In this document: piece by piece, positions 1 through 8,599 of the stretch | Numbering within the stretch: the first letter of the stretch is position 1 | Layout of the letters: every line of letters begins with the position of its first letter | Assembly: GCA_028693555.1 (NCBI GenBank) | Contig: JAQUVD010000004.1 | Location: 60,390 to 124,389 of the forward strand | Length of the DNA stretch: 64,000 nt | Direction of reading: 5' to 3' | Source of the DNA: Hespellia sp. | GTDB taxonomy: Bacteria > Bacillota > Clostridia > Lachnospirales > Lachnospiraceae | Position numbers and translations under genes: made by a program | The notes under the pieces: generated by a model | What the model was told of the DNA's origin: nothing | The model's input: the letters and a program-made list of their open reading frames with translations, nothing else | The model's database searches: none

Positions 1-549
1 ATCCATACGAAATATGAGAATCTTGATTTGATTCCGTCTTCAACGCTGATGAGTTCTATTGAATATGAATTATTTACAAAATGGCAGAGAGAATTCATCC
101 TAAAAAAATGTTTAAAATCAATTCAGGAATCAGAAGTTTATGATTATATATTGATTGACGCACCGCCGACACTTGGTGGATGGGTGATGAATATTCTGAT
201 TGCATCTGATTATCTGATCATTCCGGTCGAGGCGAGCCCATGGGGGTTGTTCGGTCTTGCGAATATGTTTGAATATTTCAGGGCGGTTCAAGAGATGGCA
301 CCGAATCTGAAATTGATGGGAATTGCAGTCACAAAGGTTGACATGAGAAAGAGCTACTTTAAGCAGACAATCGAGACGCTGCATGAACTGGAAGGGGTTC
401 ATATCTTTGATTCATGTATTCGCGTAGACAGTTCGGTGGAATGGTCACAGGATAACAGTGCACCAGTTGTTGCATATAAAAAAAGCAGTAGAAGCGCAAA
501 AGAGTATATGGAATTAGCCAAGGAGGTAGAAAACTATGGCAGTAGGTAA
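1..549 (+). CDS. ParA/Soj-family ATPase (5' truncated by window edge)
   Basis: This is the C-terminal part of a ParA/MinD-type partitioning ATPase. The reading frame is open from base 1, so the true start lies left of the window. Visible family features are the Walker B-like IDAPPT motif, the following hydrophobic strand (LIIPVEASPWGL) and the VTKVD strand that normally contacts the nucleotide base; the P-loop is in the missing part. Such ATPases bind DNA non-specifically as ATP dimers and move plasmids, chromosomal origins or protein complexes. The stop overlaps the next gene by 14 bases, so the two are probably co-translated. No ParB with a helix-turn-helix follows, so the cargo is unknown. 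Confidence 0.85.
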   Translation: MHTKYENLDLIPSSTLMSSIEYELFTKWQREFILKKCLKSIQESEVYDYILIDAPPTLGGWVMNILIASDYLIIPVEASPWGLFGLANMFEYFRAVQEMAPNLKLMGIAVTKVDMRKSYFKQTIETLHELEGVHIFDSCIRVDSSVEWSQDNSAPVVAYKKSSRSAKEYMELAKEVENYGSR

Positions 550-832
550 AGGAAGCATCAATCGTGTATCAAAAGCGGTAGACGAAAAAATCGTTACACC
601 GGTAGAAGCAAAATCGGTGGAAGAAAAGAAAGAGGCTGCTGTAAAAGCGACAGCAGTAAAGAAGCCTGCAGCAAAGGCCACAGCGAAAACTCCAGCTAAG
701 AAAACTACATCGCGAAAACCGGCAGCTAAAAAAACTGTGGTTTCAAAACCAAGTGCTCAGGTTGAAAAAATAATCGGTAAAAAAGAGGTACATTATGGTG
801 TGGGATCTACACTTCCGACATTCCTGATGTAA
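536..832 (+). CDS. Small Lys/Ala/Pro-rich, histone H1-like protein next to ParA
   Basis: This is a 98-residue protein with about 20 lysines. Its middle (roughly residues 30-78) is a low-complexity run of KKPAAK, KTPAKK and RKPAAKK blocks resembling the tail of histone H1 or bacterial H1-like DNA-binding proteins. The N terminus (MAVGKGSINRVSKA) and the C terminus (GVGSTLPTFLM) are not low complexity and could be docking motifs. An AAGGAGG site lies 9 bases before the ATG, inside the ParA gene, which it overlaps by 14 bases. It sits where a ParB would be expected but has no recognisable ParB domain. I infer a DNA-binding or ParA-adaptor role; I do not recognise the family with certainty. It ends just before a strong terminator. 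Confidence 0.75.
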   Translation: MAVGKGSINRVSKAVDEKIVTPVEAKSVEEKKEAAVKATAVKKPAAKATAKTPAKKTTSRKPAAKKTVVSKPSAQVEKIIGKKEVHYGVGSTLPTFLM

Positions 833-855
833 TTAAAGTCAAACAGTTATGAATC

Positions 856-904
856 AAAGCTGTATTTATGTATAGAATTTTCTAGCATAGATACAGCTTT
901 TTGT
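856..904 (+). terminator. Rho-independent terminator of the ParA operon
   Basis: A 15-bp stem (10 perfect base pairs AAAGCTGTAT/ATACAGCTTT plus 5 weaker ones) with a 15-base loop runs into a short T tract. It lies 24 bases after the stop of the small basic protein. The stem ends with T runs on both strands, so it may also terminate the convergent AraC gene. Confidence 0.85.
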
Positions 905-914
905 TTGCCAATCA

Positions 915-1769
915 TTAAAAATTATTGCGATACTCCGTTGGTGTCATATGCATGGAGTCTTTGAAGCAGCGAATATAAGTTAATGAATTATTAAAGCCCA
1001 CCTCAGAGGAAATTGCATTGATAGACAATTTCGAATAAGTTAAGAGTTCCTTTGATTTATTTACTCGATATTCATTTAAATATTTGTGAACAGGTATTCC
1101 AATGTGTGCGGTAAATATTTTACAAAAATAGTATTTTGATAAATTAACCTCCTGACATATTTTATCAATTGTCAAATCGTGTTTATAATTCGCTGCTATA
1201 TATTTCAATGCATTATTGATATCTGTTTCCTGCACTGGAGTATAAGTTTTTGCTTTGGCAACATCAAAAGTCACTTCGTAAAGTTCATGAAACAGCATAT
1301 GAATCAATAAGCAGGCATCCATATTAAATTTTTCTCCGGCATTGATGTCCATATTTGCAAATTCTATAAAATTACTTAGAATATTAGTTAATGGATTAAT
1401 GGTTAATACATTATTTTTGGTTCGAATCAGATTATAAAATAGTTTTGTATAGGATCCGGAAACAATGATATAAAAATACTCCCATGCTGCACTGGAACGG
1501 GAAAAGTATAATGGAGTATTGCAGGCTGAAATGATGATGTGATGGGGTTGAATAAATTTTGTCGAGGTGTGTTTTGAAAAACGTGTCACCCCGGAATAGG
1601 AATATAAAATTAAAATATCGGAATAAGATCGATCTAATCCAAAAGATAATTTCTTATCGTTACCAAATCCATACTCCTTTAAATACAACGGATATTTTTC
1701 TAATGTATTGGGAGAGGGATTTATATAGTGTATATAATTTTCTGGCATGTCCTGTTTCGGAATTAACAT
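915..1769 (-). CDS. AraC-family transcriptional regulator (sugar ABC operon)
   Basis: This 284-residue regulator has an N-terminal cupin-like sensing part (about residues 1-165) and a C-terminal pair of AraC helix-turn-helix motifs (about 180-284). The DNA-binding part contains the typical LSKYYFCKIF first recognition region and a second HTH ending in the family signature (NNSLTYIRCFK..., MTPTEYR). Of three in-frame starts, I chose the ATG giving MLIPKQDM because its AAAAGGAG site is 7 bases away; the ATG two codons upstream would be only one base from that site. It is divergent from the ABC transporter operon. A 21-bp direct repeat in the shared intergenic region is its likely operator. The inducer is probably the sugar imported by that transporter. 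Confidence 0.9.
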   Translation of the reverse strand: MLIPKQDMPENYIHYINPSPNTLEKYPLYLKEYGFGNDKKLSFGLDRSYSDILILYSYSGVTRFSKHTSTKFIQPHHIIISACNTPLYFSRSSAAWEYFYIIVSGSYTKLFYNLIRTKNNVLTINPLTNILSNFIEFANMDINAGEKFNMDACLLIHMLFHELYEVTFDVAKAKTYTPVQETDINNALKYIAANYKHDLTIDKICQEVNLSKYYFCKIFTAHIGIPVHKYLNEYRVNKSKELLTYSKLSINAISSEVGFNNSLTYIRCFKDSMHMTPTEYRNNF

Positions 1770-1852
1770 TGTCATTCTCCTTTTGTTGAATTTACAAATA
1801 AGCACAATAAAAGTATAACATTATAGGAAAAAATGTCAATAATATATAAAAT

Positions 1853-1881
1853 AGCAAGAACTATATGCGATAAAGCAAGAA
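1853..1881 (+). promoter_or_regulatory. Candidate AraC operator: AGCAAGAA direct repeat, 21-bp period
   Basis: Two identical 8-mers, AGCAAGAA, begin at 1853 and 1874, exactly 21 bases apart, so they lie on the same DNA face two turns apart. This is the usual layout of AraC-family half-sites. The downstream copy ends 6 bases before a possible -35 (TTGATT, 1888-1893), with a weak -10 (GAAAAT, 1911-1916) 17 bases further on. This fits an activator-dependent promoter for the ABC operon. The assignment is inferred from layout only. Confidence 0.55.
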
Positions 1882-1979
1882 ATGATATTGATTAACGCTG
1901 GATGATAGATGAAAATGTGCTTAAGCATTTCGAGAAAAGCGAACGAAATTTAGTTAAATTTATTAGGAGAGGAGACATT

Positions 1980-3485
1980 ATGGAAGATTACATTTTGGAA
2001 TTGAAAGATGTGGTGAAAACATTTGGCGGTGTAACTGCTTTAAATGGTGTACACTTTCAATTAAAAAAAGGTGAAATTCATGCCCTAATGGGTGAGAATG
2101 GAGCTGGTAAATCAACATTTATTAAAGTCATTACAGGTGTGCATCAGCCCGATAGTGGTACGATGTTACTTGAAGGCGAAAGAGTTACATTTCGTAATAC
2201 ACAAGATTCCGCTAAAATGGGAATTGCTGCCATCTATCAGCATGTTACAGCCTTCCCGGACTTATCCGTCACAGAAAACATTTTTATGGGACAGGAAATC
2301 AAAAACAAACTAGGTGTATATAATTGGAGGCTCATGACAAAGCGGGCAAAAGAATTGATTTCACCTCTGAGTTCGGAAATCAATGTAAGTAAACCGATGA
2401 GTGCTTTGAGTGTAGCACAGCAGCAGCTTGTGGAGATTGCCAAAGCATTATCAAGGGATGCCCGCATTCTGATCATGGATGAGCCGACCGCTTCTTTAAC
2501 AAAGCATGAATGTGAAGAATTATACCGTATCGCTGAAGAATTAAGAGATAATGGTGTTTCTATTATATTTATCACTCATAAATTTGAGGATATGTATCGC
2601 TTAGCAACGCGAGTAACCGTATTTCGAGATTCGCAATACATAGGCGCATGGGATGTCGACAAAATTTCAAACCAGAAACTGATTGCTGAGATGGTTGGTC
2701 GTGAATTAAGCCAGATGTACCCGGAAAAAACAGCGCAAATAGGCGAAACTGTATTATCTGTCAATCATCTTTCAAAAGAAGGATATTTCCGAGACATTTC
2801 ATTTGATGTAAAAAAAGGAGAGATTCTTGCATTGACCGGTTTGGTTGGTGCCGGAAGAACAGAAGTTGTACAAAGTGTATTCGGTATTATGAAGCCAGAT
2901 GAAGGCTCCATCACCTTAGAAGGAAAAGAAATTAAAATCAATAGTCCAATTGATGCATTAGCATATGGAATCGGGTTACTTCCGGAGGATAGACAAATTC
3001 AGGGACTGGTAAATGAATTACCGATCTATGAGAATGTTTCTTCTGCCTCTTTGAAAAAATTCCAGAAAAACAGCATCATTGATGTAAAAGCGGAGATGCT
3101 CAATGCGATTGATTTATGCCAGAAAATCCAATTGAAAGCAAAAGATATCGCAGCTCCACCGTCATCATTATCCGGTGGTAACCAACAGAAGGTTGTATTT
3201 GCGAAAATGCTTAGCTGTGATTTGAAGGTATTGATTATGGATGAGCCAACAAAGGGTATTGATGTTGGTGCAAAGAATTCTATTTATGAAATTATGAATG
3301 AGTTAGCTGCAAGTGGATATGCAATTATTATGATTTCATCTGAGATGCCGGAAGTCCTAGGTATGGCCGATAGAATCGTAGTTATGAAATCTGGACGTGT
3401 CACAGGTGAATTTGACATCAAAGAAGCAACACAGGAAATCTTATTAGAGGCTTCATTGATGAATGCGAAAAAGGAGGAGGCTTAA
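1980..3485 (+). CDS. Sugar ABC transporter ATP-binding protein (RhaT/RbsA-type, two ATPase domains)
   Basis: This 501-residue protein has the tandem-ATPase layout of carbohydrate CUT2 importers. The first nucleotide-binding domain has an intact Walker A (GENGAGKST) and Walker B (ILIMDEPTA). The second has the degenerate P-loop typical of this family (GLVGAGRTE), a LSGGNQQKV signature and a second LIMDEPTKG. The start was chosen at the ATG after AGGAGAGGAG; the frame is open further upstream but has no ribosome binding site there. It forms an operon with two permeases and a binding protein and energises import. Neighbouring rhamnulokinase, mutarotase and L-xylulokinase genes point to L-rhamnose, L-lyxose or a related sugar as substrate; specificity is inferred. 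Confidence 0.93.
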   Translation: MEDYILELKDVVKTFGGVTALNGVHFQLKKGEIHALMGENGAGKSTFIKVITGVHQPDSGTMLLEGERVTFRNTQDSAKMGIAAIYQHVTAFPDLSVTENIFMGQEIKNKLGVYNWRLMTKRAKELISPLSSEINVSKPMSALSVAQQQLVEIAKALSRDARILIMDEPTASLTKHECEELYRIAEELRDNGVSIIFITHKFEDMYRLATRVTVFRDSQYIGAWDVDKISNQKLIAEMVGRELSQMYPEKTAQIGETVLSVNHLSKEGYFRDISFDVKKGEILALTGLVGAGRTEVVQSVFGIMKPDEGSITLEGKEIKINSPIDALAYGIGLLPEDRQIQGLVNELPIYENVSSASLKKFQKNSIIDVKAEMLNAIDLCQKIQLKAKDIAAPPSSLSGGNQQKVVFAKMLSCDLKVLIMDEPTKGIDVGAKNSIYEIMNELAASGYAIIMISSEMPEVLGMADRIVVMKSGRVTGEFDIKEATQEILLEASLMNAKKEEA

Positions 3486-3486
3486 A

Positions 3487-4467
3487 ATGAAAAAAATAAC
3501 AGGATATAAAAATTTTGGCCTCTTAGTCGGGCTTGTAGGTTTACTTATTATAGCAGCAATCATTACACCATCTATGTACTCACCGAGTTCTTTAATCTCT
3601 ATGCTAAGAAATAATGCGATTTTTGGTATGTTAGCTGTTGGAGAGATGTTCGTATTGATTACCGGTGGTATTGACATTTCAATTGGTTCGATTCTGAGTC
3701 TTGCAGGTGTTGTAAGTGCGATGCAGATGAGTAAACACATGGAGCTGCCTACTGTTGTATGGGTAGCAGTCGGGTTAGGCGTAGGTCTGATCTGCGGATT
3801 AGTAAATGGTATTTTGATTGGTAAATTAAAAATCGTACCTATGATTGCAACACTTGGTACTATGTATATTTTCAGAGGAATGTCTTTCCTTGTAAGTGGT
3901 GGAGAATGGTTATTCCCGCATCAGTTTACAGAATCATTTATCAACTGTGCGGCCGGGAAAACGTTTGGATTATATAATGTCATCTGGTTTGAAGTCATTG
4001 TATTGGTTCTGGCCGGTGTATTTATGAATGTTTTCACTGTGGGACGCCGTATATTTGCCATAGGAACAAATGTTGAATCAGCACATGTTGCAGGTATCAA
4101 TGATGGAAATATCAAACTGGTTGCCTATGGTATCTGTGGTGCACTTGCCGGATTATGCGGAATGCTCTATACAGCCAATTATGCAATGTGCTCTTATACA
4201 ATGGGTGAGGGATATGAGATGACCGCAATTGCAATTTGTATTTTAGGTGGCGTTGCAATCACAGGTGGACGAGCAACTATCGATGGTGTAATCATTGGTA
4301 ACCTGATGATGAGTGTTATTACTTACTTTATTAGTTTACTGCCAGGGCTCAGCGTTTGGCAGGATGCGATTCAGGGAGCAATCATTATTGTTGCTGTATT
4401 GATTAACGTTTCAATGATTAAGGCTGCTGATAAACGTCTTCTGAAGGAAAGGGGTGCTTTGATATAA
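3487..4467 (+). CDS. Sugar ABC transporter permease (BPD_transp_2 / RbsC family)
   Basis: This 326-residue integral membrane protein of the ribose/rhamnose CUT2 permease family has about eight to ten hydrophobic segments. The family sequence MFVLITGGIDISIGSILSL is present near residue 60, and a GGVAITGGRAT glycine-rich loop lies in the last third. The ATG follows an AAGGAGGAGG site at the end of the ATPase gene, one base beyond that gene's stop. It pairs with the next permease to form the membrane channel. Confidence 0.93.
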   Translation: MKKITGYKNFGLLVGLVGLLIIAAIITPSMYSPSSLISMLRNNAIFGMLAVGEMFVLITGGIDISIGSILSLAGVVSAMQMSKHMELPTVVWVAVGLGVGLICGLVNGILIGKLKIVPMIATLGTMYIFRGMSFLVSGGEWLFPHQFTESFINCAAGKTFGLYNVIWFEVIVLVLAGVFMNVFTVGRRIFAIGTNVESAHVAGINDGNIKLVAYGICGALAGLCGMLYTANYAMCSYTMGEGYEMTAIAICILGGVAITGGRATIDGVIIGNLMMSVITYFISLLPGLSVWQDAIQGAIIIVAVLINVSMIKAADKRLLKERGALI

Positions 4468-5729
4468 TGAGTGGAAATGCAAATGCGCCAGTAAGAGACC
4501 TTACGGCAAAAGAAAGTTTTAAATTATCTAAGTTCCTTGTGAAGTGGGAAATGATGTTGGTGTATATTCTGATATTAATCAACGTTGCTTTAATTATAAA
4601 CAAACCCGGCTTATATTTTAGCAGAGGAACCATTCAGGCGATTATAGAGTCCGGTATGGATTTATCAATGCTTGTACTGGGAATGATCTTCATCTTAATG
4701 CTGGGTGATATTGATGTATCCTGCGCAGCGAATATGATTTTATCTGCGATGGTTACTGGCCTTATGATGGATGCAGGTCTTCCGGTGATTCTCTGTGTGG
4801 CAGGTGGTGTACTTACCGGTGGTTTATGTGGAGCTTTTAATGGTTTCTTCGTTGCTTATATGAAGATGCCGGCTGTTATTGTTACAATCGCAACATCCAT
4901 GCTGTTTCGGGGAATTGTAAAAATTGTACTTGATGTCAATGTATTAAAAAATTTCCCATCATTTTACACCGCGTTAGCATGGTCAGATATAGCGGGAATT
5001 CCGGTTGCGATGATTGCATTTTTATTAATCTCTCTTATCTTTGTTCTTTTATTACATAAAACGACATTTGGACGTAGGCTTTACATGATTGGTAACAACC
5101 CAACCGTGACTACCTATTCAGGAATCAATGTAGAAAAGACAAAAATGGAAGTATTCATTATCATGGGTCTTATGGCAGGTCTTGCATCAATCTTCTTTGT
5201 CGGAAGAATGGGTGGTGGTGTAAGTTCTACAATGGGTACCGGATATGAAATGGATGCAATCGCTATCTGCGTACTTGGCGGTGTTTCCACAAATGGTGGA
5301 AAAGGTAAAGTATATGGACCGATTATCGCAACATTTATTATGGCTTTCCTGATCTACACATTGGGACTTATGGGTGTTGACGCAAACTCAAGAAAAATCA
5401 TGACCGGTATCATTTTGATTATCGCGATTCTGATTCCTAATATTAACCGTGAGTTTTGGGCTGGTCTGAAATTAAAGTTTGTCTACAATAATAATAAGAA
5501 TGTTGAAGCAATCAATATTAAAACACAGAATGAAGTAAAAATTTTAAAGGAAGAGATTGCTGCGATAAAGAAAAACGCTGATTTATCAGCAGACAAGAAA
5601 GCAGCAAAAGAAAAAGAATGCCTTGATAAAATTGCAACACTTCAAAAACGTTGTAAAGAGACAACCGCTGCACTGAAAACGGAGCAGCAGGAAGATAACG
5701 CAGCAGCAAAGAAACGATTTGCGAAATAA
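4467..5729 (+). CDS. Sugar ABC transporter permease with C-terminal charged coiled-coil extension
   Basis: This is the second CUT2 permease (420 residues); its start shares one base with the previous stop codon. Residues about 1-326 are the normal membrane domain, with the GDIDVSCAAN segment equivalent to the DIS motif and the GGVSTNGGKGKVYGP loop. After the last membrane helix it carries about 90 extra residues (327-420) rich in Lys, Glu and Ala with heptad-like spacing (KILKEEIAAIKK, KCLDKIATLQKR-like stretches), predicted to be a cytoplasmic coiled coil. Relatives normally end near residue 330. Its presence on only one of the two permeases suggests an asymmetric partner or regulatory contact. 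The frame runs cleanly into the tail, so it is not a frameshift artefact. Confidence 0.92.
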   Translation: MSGNANAPVRDLTAKESFKLSKFLVKWEMMLVYILILINVALIINKPGLYFSRGTIQAIIESGMDLSMLVLGMIFILMLGDIDVSCAANMILSAMVTGLMMDAGLPVILCVAGGVLTGGLCGAFNGFFVAYMKMPAVIVTIATSMLFRGIVKIVLDVNVLKNFPSFYTALAWSDIAGIPVAMIAFLLISLIFVLLLHKTTFGRRLYMIGNNPTVTTYSGINVEKTKMEVFIIMGLMAGLASIFFVGRMGGGVSSTMGTGYEMDAIAICVLGGVSTNGGKGKVYGPIIATFIMAFLIYTLGLMGVDANSRKIMTGIILIIAILIPNINREFWAGLKLKFVYNNNKNVEAINIKTQNEVKILKEEIAAIKKNADLSADKKAAKEKECLDKIATLQKRCKETTAALKTEQQEDNAAAKKRFAK

Positions 5730-5785
5730 GTGATATTAATTGGGAGAGGCCCAATTGGTATAAATAAAAAAATGGAGGTTGAATT

Positions 5786-6964
5786 ATGAGAAAATTCAAA
5801 AAGGTAGTATCCGCTGCACTCGTTGCAGCAATGACAATGAGTCTGGTCGCTGGATGTGGTAACAGCGGACAGAGCGCTGCCGGATCAACAGCAACTGCAA
5901 ATGCAGGTGGTTCCGGTGATGTGGAAGGTGCTCATGTATTTATGTTCAAGAGCACAGGTAACTCTTTTGGAGATTTAATGTTTGAAGGCTTCGAAGAGTA
6001 CATGACAGCAAAAGGAGAAAAAGCTGTCTACAAGAGCCCTGCTGAGACAACAGTTGCAGCACAGGTTCAGATGCTTGATGAGTTAATTACTCAGAAAGTT
6101 GCATCAATCACAATTTCAACAAATGGTGATGCCGGTTATGATGAAGTTTTCAAAAAAGCAAAAGATGCCGGAATTCAGATTGTATCTGTAGATTCAGAAG
6201 CAAATCCTGATTATCGTGTTTGCCATGTAAACCAGGCAGAGTCAGCAGATATCGGAGCTGGTTTAGTACGTGCTGCTGTTCTGATCACATTAGGAATCGA
6301 TTATCCAGAAGGATCCGATGATAACATGGCTGCTGCAATCAAAGAAGCTCTTGCTTCTTATTCCGGTGATGAAATCAATCTTGGTGTTCTTTCCGCCGGT
6401 ATCGATACACCAGTACAAAATGGCTGGATTGCAGACATGGAGGCTGAATTAGCTGATCCAATCTATGCTGGAAAAGTAAGTGCTACATTAGACAAAAAGT
6501 ACGGTAACGATGACCCAACAGAATCTACAACACAGGCAAATGCATTTGTAGCAGAAGATAAAGTTGATTGTATCATTTCTCCTACAACAGTAGGTATTGC
6601 TTCAGCAGGACAGGTTCTTAAGAGCTCTGACAGCAAAATCAAATTAACTGGTTTAGGTATCCCTTCAGAGATGCAGTCATTTATGCCTTCAAAAGCTTCT
6701 GATGATGCTTTCAAATCAGTTTGCCCATACATGATGCTTTGGGATGTTGTTCACTTGGGAGCAGTTGCAGGAGCAGCTTCTTACGCAGCTTACAAAGACG
6801 GATTTGATGGTGCGGTAGGATCTTCATTTACAATGGACGCTTTTGGTGATTATGATGAAACATCATACGAAGCATACCAGAGTGGCGATGGAACTGCTGT
6901 ATTAGCTGGAAATCCATATGTATTCTACAAAGGAAACATTGAAGAATGGGTGAAAGCTTTATAA
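5786..6964 (+). CDS. Sugar-binding lipoprotein of ABC importer (RhaS/RbsB-like)
   Basis: This 392-residue extracytoplasmic binding protein begins with a lipoprotein signal peptide: a basic start, a hydrophobic core and the lipobox LVAGC with Cys25 as the lipid anchor. A Gly/Ser/Ala-rich linker (about 26-45) is followed by a type I periplasmic-binding-protein fold similar to RhaS-type proteins. Two lobes are suggested by FMFKSTGNSFGDLMF at the start and by repeated sugar-contact-like segments (SVDSEAN, SPTTVGIASAGQV). It captures the sugar for the two permeases. It is the last transporter gene and is followed by a strong terminator, which probably sets its transcript apart from the downstream kinase gene. 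Confidence 0.92.
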   Translation: MRKFKKVVSAALVAAMTMSLVAGCGNSGQSAAGSTATANAGGSGDVEGAHVFMFKSTGNSFGDLMFEGFEEYMTAKGEKAVYKSPAETTVAAQVQMLDELITQKVASITISTNGDAGYDEVFKKAKDAGIQIVSVDSEANPDYRVCHVNQAESADIGAGLVRAAVLITLGIDYPEGSDDNMAAAIKEALASYSGDEINLGVLSAGIDTPVQNGWIADMEAELADPIYAGKVSATLDKKYGNDDPTESTTQANAFVAEDKVDCIISPTTVGIASAGQVLKSSDSKIKLTGLGIPSEMQSFMPSKASDDAFKSVCPYMMLWDVVHLGAVAGAASYAAYKDGFDGAVGSSFTMDAFGDYDETSYEAYQSGDGTAVLAGNPYVFYKGNIEEWVKAL

Positions 6965-6988
6965 TGAAATCGAAAAGGTAATCAGCCT

Positions 6989-7025
6989 AAAGGGGTCTGT
7001 CCATACTGGGCAGATCCCTTTTTTA
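6989..7025 (+). terminator. Rho-independent terminator after the binding-protein gene
   Basis: A stem of about 13 pairs (AAGGGGTCTGTCC with GGGCAGATCCCTT, including G-T wobbles) and a 5-base loop is followed by TTTTTT. It lies inside the predicted sugar operon, between the transporter and the kinase. It may act as a partial terminator that makes transporter transcripts more abundant. Confidence 0.85.
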
Positions 7026-7067
7026 TAAGAAGTCATCAGGATTCTTTATTTTACAAGGAGGTACTAT

Positions 7068-8582
7068 ATGCGCTATTTGATGGGGATAGACAATGGAGGT
7101 ACATTTTCAAAGGCAGCGTTATTCGACGAAGAGGGGAACCAGATTGCAGTAGCAAGCGTTCCAACCGTGACAATTACGCCAAAACCCGGATACACAGAAA
7201 GAGACATGAATCAATTGTGGGAGGTGAATGTCCAGGCGATACGTGAATGTATTTTGATGAGTGGTGTTAGATCAGAAGAAATCGCCGGAGTATCTTTTTC
7301 CGGACATGGAAAAGGACTGTATTTGGTTGGTTTTGACGGGAAGCCAAGTTATAACGGAATCATATCAACAGATGCGAGGGCATGGGAATATGTTGAAAAA
7401 TGGAATGCAGATGGTACAAAAGAAAGAATTTACCCGCTGTCTTATCAGGAAATCCTTGCCTGCCAGCCGGTCAGTCTTCTTGCATGGTTTCGGGATCACA
7501 AACCTGAAGTTCTTAAAAACACAAAATATATTTTTCATGTAAAAGATTATATTCGATATATGCTAACAGGAGAAGCATATGCCGAGTATACCGACTCTAC
7601 GGGCGGCAATCTTGTCAACCTGAATACAAAAGAATACGACATGGATTTGCTGAAATGCTTTGGATTAGAAATGATCATGGATCAATTACCCCCACTAAAA
7701 TATTCAGCAGACATATGCGGCTCTATTACAGCACAAGCGGCAAAAAAGACCGGCTTGCCAGAGGGGATTCCCGTGGCTGCCGGAATGTTTGATGTAGATG
7801 CCTGTGGGATTGCATCCGGATTATCAAATGAAGAAGCAATGTGTATGATAGCCGGAACCTGGAGTATTAATGAATTTATTGCAAAGAAACCAATTGAGAA
7901 TGGAAGCGTTTCACTGAATTCTATGTTTTGTATTCCTGGCTATTTTTTAGTGGAAGAGAGCAGTCCTACATCCGCCGGAAACATGGAATGGTTTATTAAA
8001 AATATGATGAGTTTCGAAAAAGCGGAGGCAAAAGAAAATGGTGGTTCGGTGTATGACATTACGAATGAATGGGTGGCATCCATAGAACCTCAGGACAGTC
8101 ATATTATTTTTCTGCCGTTTCTGAACGGCTCGAATGAGGATGCGTTAGCAAAAGGCACTTTTATTGGTCTTACAGCCTATCATAACAAAAAGCATATGTT
8201 AAGGGCAGTATATGAGGGAATCGTATTCTCGCACCTGACACATGTGAACAAATTATTGAAAAATCGCAAGAAGCCAAAAAGCATCCGTCTTTCGGGTGGA
8301 GCTGCCAATTCTGATGTATGGGTGCAGATTTTTGCAGATGCACTTCAAATTCCGATTGATGTAATAGAAGATAAAGAAATCGGGGCGCAGGGAGCTGCCA
8401 TCGCAGCAGGGATCGCTGCGGGAGTCTATCACGATTATGAAGAAGCAATCCATCGCACGGTAACTATCACAAAGACGATCAGCCCAAGAGAAGAGTACAA
8501 AGAAATTTATGCAGAGAAATATCAGAATTACAGAACGGTAATTGATTCATTACGCAGTGCATGGAAATGTTTTAAAAATTAG
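7068..8582 (+). CDS. lyxK: FGGY-family L-xylulose kinase (LyxK-like)
   Basis: This 504-residue sugar kinase closely follows E. coli LyxK along its length: the N-terminal phosphate loop (MGIDNGGTFSKAALFD), KPGYTERDMNQLW, GVSFSGHGKGLYL, the catalytic-Asp region GMFDVDACGIASG, and ESSPTSAGNMEWF. The C-terminal ATP-binding signature RLSGGAANSDVWVQIFAD is present. It would phosphorylate L-xylulose (possibly related ketoses) to L-xylulose 5-phosphate in the cytoplasm. It has a clear AAGGAGG ribosome binding site and is followed 17 bases later by the matching 3-epimerase gene, which supports the pentulose assignment over rhamnulose. Confidence 0.88.
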   Translation: MRYLMGIDNGGTFSKAALFDEEGNQIAVASVPTVTITPKPGYTERDMNQLWEVNVQAIRECILMSGVRSEEIAGVSFSGHGKGLYLVGFDGKPSYNGIISTDARAWEYVEKWNADGTKERIYPLSYQEILACQPVSLLAWFRDHKPEVLKNTKYIFHVKDYIRYMLTGEAYAEYTDSTGGNLVNLNTKEYDMDLLKCFGLEMIMDQLPPLKYSADICGSITAQAAKKTGLPEGIPVAAGMFDVDACGIASGLSNEEAMCMIAGTWSINEFIAKKPIENGSVSLNSMFCIPGYFLVEESSPTSAGNMEWFIKNMMSFEKAEAKENGGSVYDITNEWVASIEPQDSHIIFLPFLNGSNEDALAKGTFIGLTAYHNKKHMLRAVYEGIVFSHLTHVNKLLKNRKKPKSIRLSGGAANSDVWVQIFADALQIPIDVIEDKEIGAQGAAIAAGIAAGVYHDYEEAIHRTVTITKTISPREEYKEIYAEKYQNYRTVIDSLRSAWKCFKN

Positions 8583-8599
8583 AGGGATGGGAGAACTAC

